64,000 nucleotides of DNA from Bradyrhizobium paxllaeri (GTDB lineage Bacteria; Pseudomonadota; Alphaproteobacteria; Rhizobiales; Xanthobacteraceae), in NCBI RefSeq assembly GCF_001693515.2, contig NZ_CP042968.1, positions 3,410,001 through 3,474,000 on the forward strand, in the 5' to 3' direction. Below the pieces are notes generated by a model that saw only the letters and a program-made list of their open reading frames with translations, was not told the DNA's origin and made no database searches. A program made the translations under genes and the position numbers. Below, in pieces: positions 60,406 to 64,000 of the stretch (positions are counted from its first letter, which is position 1; each line of letters starts with the position of its first letter).

Positions 60406-61143
60406 ATGGACGCACTGATCAAATCCCTCCGCCCTGGCAAGCCTTCTGAAGTCAAGCCTTCGGACGTCAAGCCTTCCGAAGTGAAATCGCCCGATGTGGC
60501 GCCGGAAGCCCGCCCCGCGGAGCTCGATCCCGCCGAATTCCTGGCCGCCGCCGTCCGCGCCGACCTGCCGCGCCCGTCGCGCGCCGAGGCCGAACATGCC
60601 GTGCACACGTTGCTCAGCTATATCGGCGAGAATCCTGGCCGCGAGGGACTTCTGGATACGCCGCGCCGGGTGGTCGAAGCCTTCGACGAACTTTACCAGG
60701 GCTACCACCAGTGCCCGGCCGAAGTGCTGGACCGCACTTTTGGCGAGACTGCCGGCTATGACGATTTCGTCCTCGTCCGCGACATCGAATTCACCTCGCA
60801 GTGCGAGCATCACATGATGCCGTTCTACGGCAGGGCGCATATCGCCTATACGCCGGTGGAGCGGGTGGTCGGCCTGTCGAAGCTGGCGCGCCTGACCGAT
60901 ATCTTCGCCCGCCGCCTGCAGACCCAGGAGCACCTGACCGCCCAGATCGCGGCCGCGATCGACGAGGTCCTGAAGCCCCGCGGCGTTGCCGTGCTGATCG
61001 AGGCGGAGCATACCTGCATGTCGGTGCGCGGCGTCGCCAAGCATGGCGCGATGACGTTCACCAGCCGGTTCACCGGCATGTTCCGCGACAATCCGGCGGA
61101 GCAGCAGCGTTTCCTGTCCCTGGTGCGAGGCCCGAACCGGTAA
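60406..61143 (+). CDS. folE: GTP cyclohydrolase I
   Basis: Converts GTP to dihydroneopterin triphosphate, first step of folate synthesis. 245 residues. Zinc ligands are C133 and H136 (QCEHHMMPF) and C204 (EHTCMSVRG). The N-terminal 35 residues have three repeats of [10 protein letters not shown], not found in typical family members (about 190-225 residues). The ATG is 60406. hisI follows 89 bases downstream, possibly on the same transcript. Confidence 0.97.
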   Translation: MDALIKSLRPGKPSEVKPSDVKPSEVKSPDVAPEARPAELDPAEFLAAAVRADLPRPSRAEAEHAVHTLLSYIGENPGREGLLDTPRRVVEAFDELYQGYHQCPAEVLDRTFGETAGYDDFVLVRDIEFTSQCEHHMMPFYGRAHIAYTPVERVVGLSKLARLTDIFARRLQTQEHLTAQIAAAIDEVLKPRGVAVLIEAEHTCMSVRGVAKHGAMTFTSRFTGMFRDNPAEQQRFLSLVRGPNR

Positions 61144-61232
61144 CCTCGCCTTCGATTGGTTTGACGCGTTTTCTTCACGCGAACCGGACACCCACTTCGC
61201 TCGAAAACGCTATGGATTTCCGCGAGGCTACC

Positions 61233-61661
61233 GTGTCCACATCCGCAACGATCAATGAGCGCGAAGAGGGGCTGACCTTTCAGCCCAAGTTCGACGCGTC
61301 CGGTCTCGTCACCTGCGTGGCAACCGATGCCGCCACCGGCAACGTGCTGATGGTCGCGCACATGAACGACGAGGCGCTGCGCAAGACGATCGCAACCGGC
61401 GAAGCCTGGTACTTCAGCCGTTCGCGCAACGCGTTGTGGCGAAAAGGCGAGACGTCGGGTCAGACCCAGCGCGTGGTCGAGATGCGCACCGATTGCGATC
61501 AGGACGCGGTCTGGATCCGCGTCGAGCAAACCGGCGCCGCCTGCCACACCGGACGGCTTTCGTGCTTCTACCGCAAGGTCGATGCGGCCGATGGCGGTAC
61601 GCGGCTGTTGTTCGTCGATGCGGACCGGCAGTTCGATCCGAGCAAAATCTACCGCAAATAG
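61233..61661 (+). CDS. hisI: Phosphoribosyl-AMP cyclohydrolase
   Basis: Third step of histidine synthesis. 142 residues from GTG 61233, which has GAGG at ideal spacing; ATG 61212 in the same frame has no ribosome site. Motifs [44 protein letters not shown] and [11 protein letters not shown] contain the metal-binding Asp and Cys residues. No HisE domain, so a monofunctional HisI. Confidence 0.97.
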   Translation: MSTSATINEREEGLTFQPKFDASGLVTCVATDAATGNVLMVAHMNDEALRKTIATGEAWYFSRSRNALWRKGETSGQTQRVVEMRTDCDQDAVWIRVEQTGAACHTGRLSCFYRKVDAADGGTRLLFVDADRQFDPSKIYRK

Positions 61662-61682
61662 CTGGCGCCTGTTCCGGGCTGG

Positions 61683-63800
61683 TCATGCCAGCAATTCACC
61701 GATCATAGCGGCTGCACGTCTCGCACCGTCGGCTTCAACCGGTTTCGGTTGATCCGGCCTCGACACAGCCGACATCATGGCATCGGCAATCATGTCGGGG
61801 GTGGACGAAGCAAAATCCATTTGAATGCCCGCGCCATAGCGGCGCAGGCGGTGGGCGACGTGAAAGTTCTGCTCGAAATGGTTTCGCAGCGGAAAGTAGA
61901 TGAATGGCGTCCCGGCGGCCGCGAGTTCCATGCATGTCGTAAGCCCACCCTGCACCAGCGCCAGATCACACGCGGCAAGATGTTGGTTGAGATTGGCGAC
62001 GAACGACCTGATCTCGACACCCTCCGGCGCACCCAGCGACGCTGCATCGATGCGCGGACCTGCGACCACCACCATGCGTAATGCCGGAAGCCTGGCCTTG
62101 ACAATTGGATAGGCCTGCAGGACGCGTTTGATCAGGTGGGCGCCGATCCCCGAGCCGCCGACGGTGACGATGCAAACCTGCTCGCCGTCCCGATAGCCGA
62201 GCGCTTCGCGAAGAGATTGGCGGCTGCCGAAGCTTTGGGGATGCTCGCCGATGACGTAGCCGGCGAAATCGAAGTGCCTCGGTACCCATTCGCGCATCAG
62301 CGGCAAATCCGCGCCGAACGATAGCGGCGCGATGTCTTCAGGGCTGCCGACGAAAATCGCCCGATCGCGCACGGCGGGGTGCCGCTCGATATGTTCAATC
62401 ATCTCGGAATTGTAGTCGGCGGTCAGCAGGGCCTCATGCTTGCCGCCGGACGGCATCGGCACGTAGCCGACGAAGTCGGTCAACCAGGCGAGTTTTGCTT
62501 TTTTCAGCTCGGGGTGTTCGTGCCAGTAGTGATCGATGTCCCAGGCCTCGTCGGCAATCACGATGTCGTAGGCGCCTTGCTCGACCGCGTCCTGGAAGAT
62601 CATGAAGTTCTTGATCAGCACCTCGTCCATGCGGCGGAGTGCCTGGAAGCAGTGCAATTCGTGTTCGCCGCTTTCCAGCTCGATATGTCGCGTCTCGCTC
62701 GCCAGTCGTGCACTGAGCGGATGGACATGCTCGTTGCCGGCCTCGAGCAGGCGCGTAACCGGATCTTGCGCCAGCCAGTCCACCCTGAGGTCGGGATGCA
62801 GCTTGCGCAATTCGCGCGCGATGGCGATGTCGCGGCGGCCATGACCGAGGCCGATCGGCGAGGAGAGATAGAGCGCGCGCTTCTGCCCCGTGCTGCGCCG
62901 CAAGGTTTCACGCGTCGGCTGGCGTATCGCAAGCCGGCGCTCGATAAAGTCGTTGATCAGCGCGTTTGATTTTGCCGGATACCGCCCGAGAGGGTTGTGG
63001 CCGCCGCCTGCGATCGTTGCGAACTCCGCGCCGCTGACTTCGGCATGTGCGGCCTTTGCGCGTGCGCAAGGCTGGATCTGGTCGTTGTCGCCGTGGATGA
63101 ACAGGACCGGGTAGCGGATGCCGCGATACATTTCCGCGCTCACATCGAACCCGGGAAGAGCGTTTCGCGCTTCCACCGTCTTGATCAGGGTCGGCCCGTC
63201 TGTTTCGGCAGCCCAGCCGACGCCGTCCTCGATCTGCTTGGTCGAATGCGGTTCGCTGCAGATGTTGCGAATGAAGAACTCAGCGAAGTCAGGATAGTTC
63301 TTCAGCCAGTATGCGCGGTTGAACTTGTCCCAGCCTTCATAACGGTCTCGATCAGCGAGAAAATGAGAGGCCGCAAGCCTTTCGTGCTGCGTAGGCCCGA
63401 TGGCCGAGACAGTGCCTGCGAGGATGGCTGCCCGCACGCGTTCGGGATGATAGGCAGCGAGGATGGAAGCGAGCAAACCGCCAAACGAAAGCCCGACCAG
63501 GATAGCTTGTCCCACGTCGAGGGCATCCATCACGGCGAGGGCGTCGGCCAGGTAATTGTCGAGCGTGTAGGCGGCGACATCGCGCGGCCGGTCGGATTTG
63601 CCGTTGCCGCGGCCATCATAGGTGATGCAGCGGAAGCGTTCGCTGAAGTAGGGCAGCTGCGCCTTGTAGATTCGCGAGTGAACGATGCTCCAGGGCGGGA
63701 TGAACAGGATGGTGTCAGGCGCATCGCCGTAGATTTCGTAGGCGAGGTTCACGCCGTCGCGGGTAACCAGACCGCTACCGTCCGGTAATTTTGCGCGCAT
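61683..63800 (-). CDS. Fusion of alpha/beta hydrolase and GT-B glycosyltransferase
   Basis: 705 residues. Domain one (1-290): nucleophile S105 (GLSFGG), acid D238 or D240 (HGDND), H268 (GGGHNPLG), with the oxyanion side IPPW. Domain two (about 305-705): YLSSPIGLGHGRRDIAIARE opens a MurG/UGT-type N-lobe, and LALVQGGLTTCMELAAAGTPF with HFEQNFH is the donor-binding C-lobe. Each half has its full set of motifs. Starts two bases after the stop of the upstream regulator. Confidence 0.87.
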   Translation of the reverse strand: MRAKLPDGSGLVTRDGVNLAYEIYGDAPDTILFIPPWSIVHSRIYKAQLPYFSERFRCITYDGRGNGKSDRPRDVAAYTLDNYLADALAVMDALDVGQAILVGLSFGGLLASILAAYHPERVRAAILAGTVSAIGPTQHERLAASHFLADRDRYEGWDKFNRAYWLKNYPDFAEFFIRNICSEPHSTKQIEDGVGWAAETDGPTLIKTVEARNALPGFDVSAEMYRGIRYPVLFIHGDNDQIQPCARAKAAHAEVSGAEFATIAGGGHNPLGRYPAKSNALINDFIERRLAIRQPTRETLRRSTGQKRALYLSSPIGLGHGRRDIAIARELRKLHPDLRVDWLAQDPVTRLLEAGNEHVHPLSARLASETRHIELESGEHELHCFQALRRMDEVLIKNFMIFQDAVEQGAYDIVIADEAWDIDHYWHEHPELKKAKLAWLTDFVGYVPMPSGGKHEALLTADYNSEMIEHIERHPAVRDRAIFVGSPEDIAPLSFGADLPLMREWVPRHFDFAGYVIGEHPQSFGSRQSLREALGYRDGEQVCIVTVGGSGIGAHLIKRVLQAYPIVKARLPALRMVVVAGPRIDAASLGAPEGVEIRSFVANLNQHLAACDLALVQGGLTTCMELAAAGTPFIYFPLRNHFEQNFHVAHRLRRYGAGIQMDFASSTPDMIADAMMSAVSRPDQPKPVEADGARRAAAMIGELLA

Positions 63801-63802
63801 GC

Positions 63803-64000
63803 TTACCTCTTGTCTGACGAGGATCCTTCCGCAATTCGGATGAGATCGCCGACGCGACGAAGCGATGCCCGTATCGGCGAGCCCTTTTTCTCCAGCCCCA
63901 GCAGGAACAGGCTTTCGCCGCCGATGAAGCTGGCGGCGGCGATTGCGCCGACTTCCTCTGCCGAAAACGGGCCGAGCGGGCCGATCGCCTGTTCGGTCTT
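63803..64000 (-). CDS. C-terminus of a probable TetR/AcrR-type regulator (partial)
   Basis: The last 65 residues of a gene running off the right edge, ending TAA at 63803. Sequence such as GPFSAEEVGAIAAAS then FIGGESLFLLGLEKKGSPIR and RVGDLIRIAEG is helical and matches the ligand-domain end of TetR-like regulators from memory. No DNA-binding part is in the window. Spaced two bases from the hydrolase-glycosyltransferase gene, which it probably controls. Confidence 0.5.
   Translation of the reverse strand, partial: KTEQAIGPLGPFSAEEVGAIAAASFIGGESLFLLGLEKKGSPIRASLRRVGDLIRIAEGSSSDKR

Overview
The window reads as chromosomal DNA of a high-GC alphaproteobacterium, most likely Bradyrhizobium or a close relative in the Nitrobacteraceae. 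The basis is overall base composition, the DUF3126, PAS_5 and DUF5939-cyclase type proteins, a short ribosome-modulation-factor-like protein, and several intergenic palindromic repeats of a kind I associate with these genomes. The assignment comes from protein character, not from a search.

Layout. 1-4.2 kb: an oligopeptide ABC permease, an M20 peptidase and, divergently, the solute-binding protein, ending in a strong terminator. 4.2-7.6 kb: a frameshifted epoxide-hydrolase-like gene, PlsC acyltransferase, a TMEM175-like channel, tRNA-Leu(TAA) and a lipoprotein. 7.65-9.35 kb: an IS110-family insertion with a long non-coding 3' tail. 9.4-19.8 kb: an FAD monooxygenase with a CHCC zinc protein, membrane proteins, serine acetyltransferase (cysE), a gamma carbonic anhydrase, an Rmf-like/ribbon-helix-helix pair and two glycine-rich secreted proteins. 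20-29 kb: a two-partner secretion locus, with a 2299-residue TpsA adhesin carrying GLUG-like repeats and 12 tandem MBG repeats, followed by its TpsB transporter. 29-35.2 kb: an accessory stretch with a peptidoglycan-binding protein, an overlapping SCO1/Tat-MBL-hydrolase pair, and an IS91-type element made of a Y2 HUH transposase plus a tyrosine recombinase. 35.2-48.3 kb: hydrolases, a GNAT protein, a LapG-like cysteine protease, a tandem PilZ protein, an MFS remnant, an enoyl-CoA hydratase, an adenylate cyclase, a PAS protein, an orphan terminator that may close a small RNA, a rhomboid protease, a CBS protein and a patatin. 48.4-64 kb: a nitroreductase, thrS, two ClpP-like periplasmic proteins, transporters, yidD, an IscU-like scaffold, folE, hisI, an alpha/beta-hydrolase-glycosyltransferase fusion, and the end of a probable TetR regulator.

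How the genes connect. Most genes are core housekeeping and envelope functions in short units. Surface attachment is the clearest theme: a secreted repeat adhesin with its own transporter, and, 10 kb away, a periplasmic LapG-type protease next to a two-PilZ-domain (cyclic-di-GMP binding) protein. Linking these two is inference. The 29-35 kb stretch with IS91 and the IS110 insertion are the recently mobile parts. Short proteins (31-55 residues), RNA hairpins and inverted repeats were read directly from the bases and carry lower confidence.
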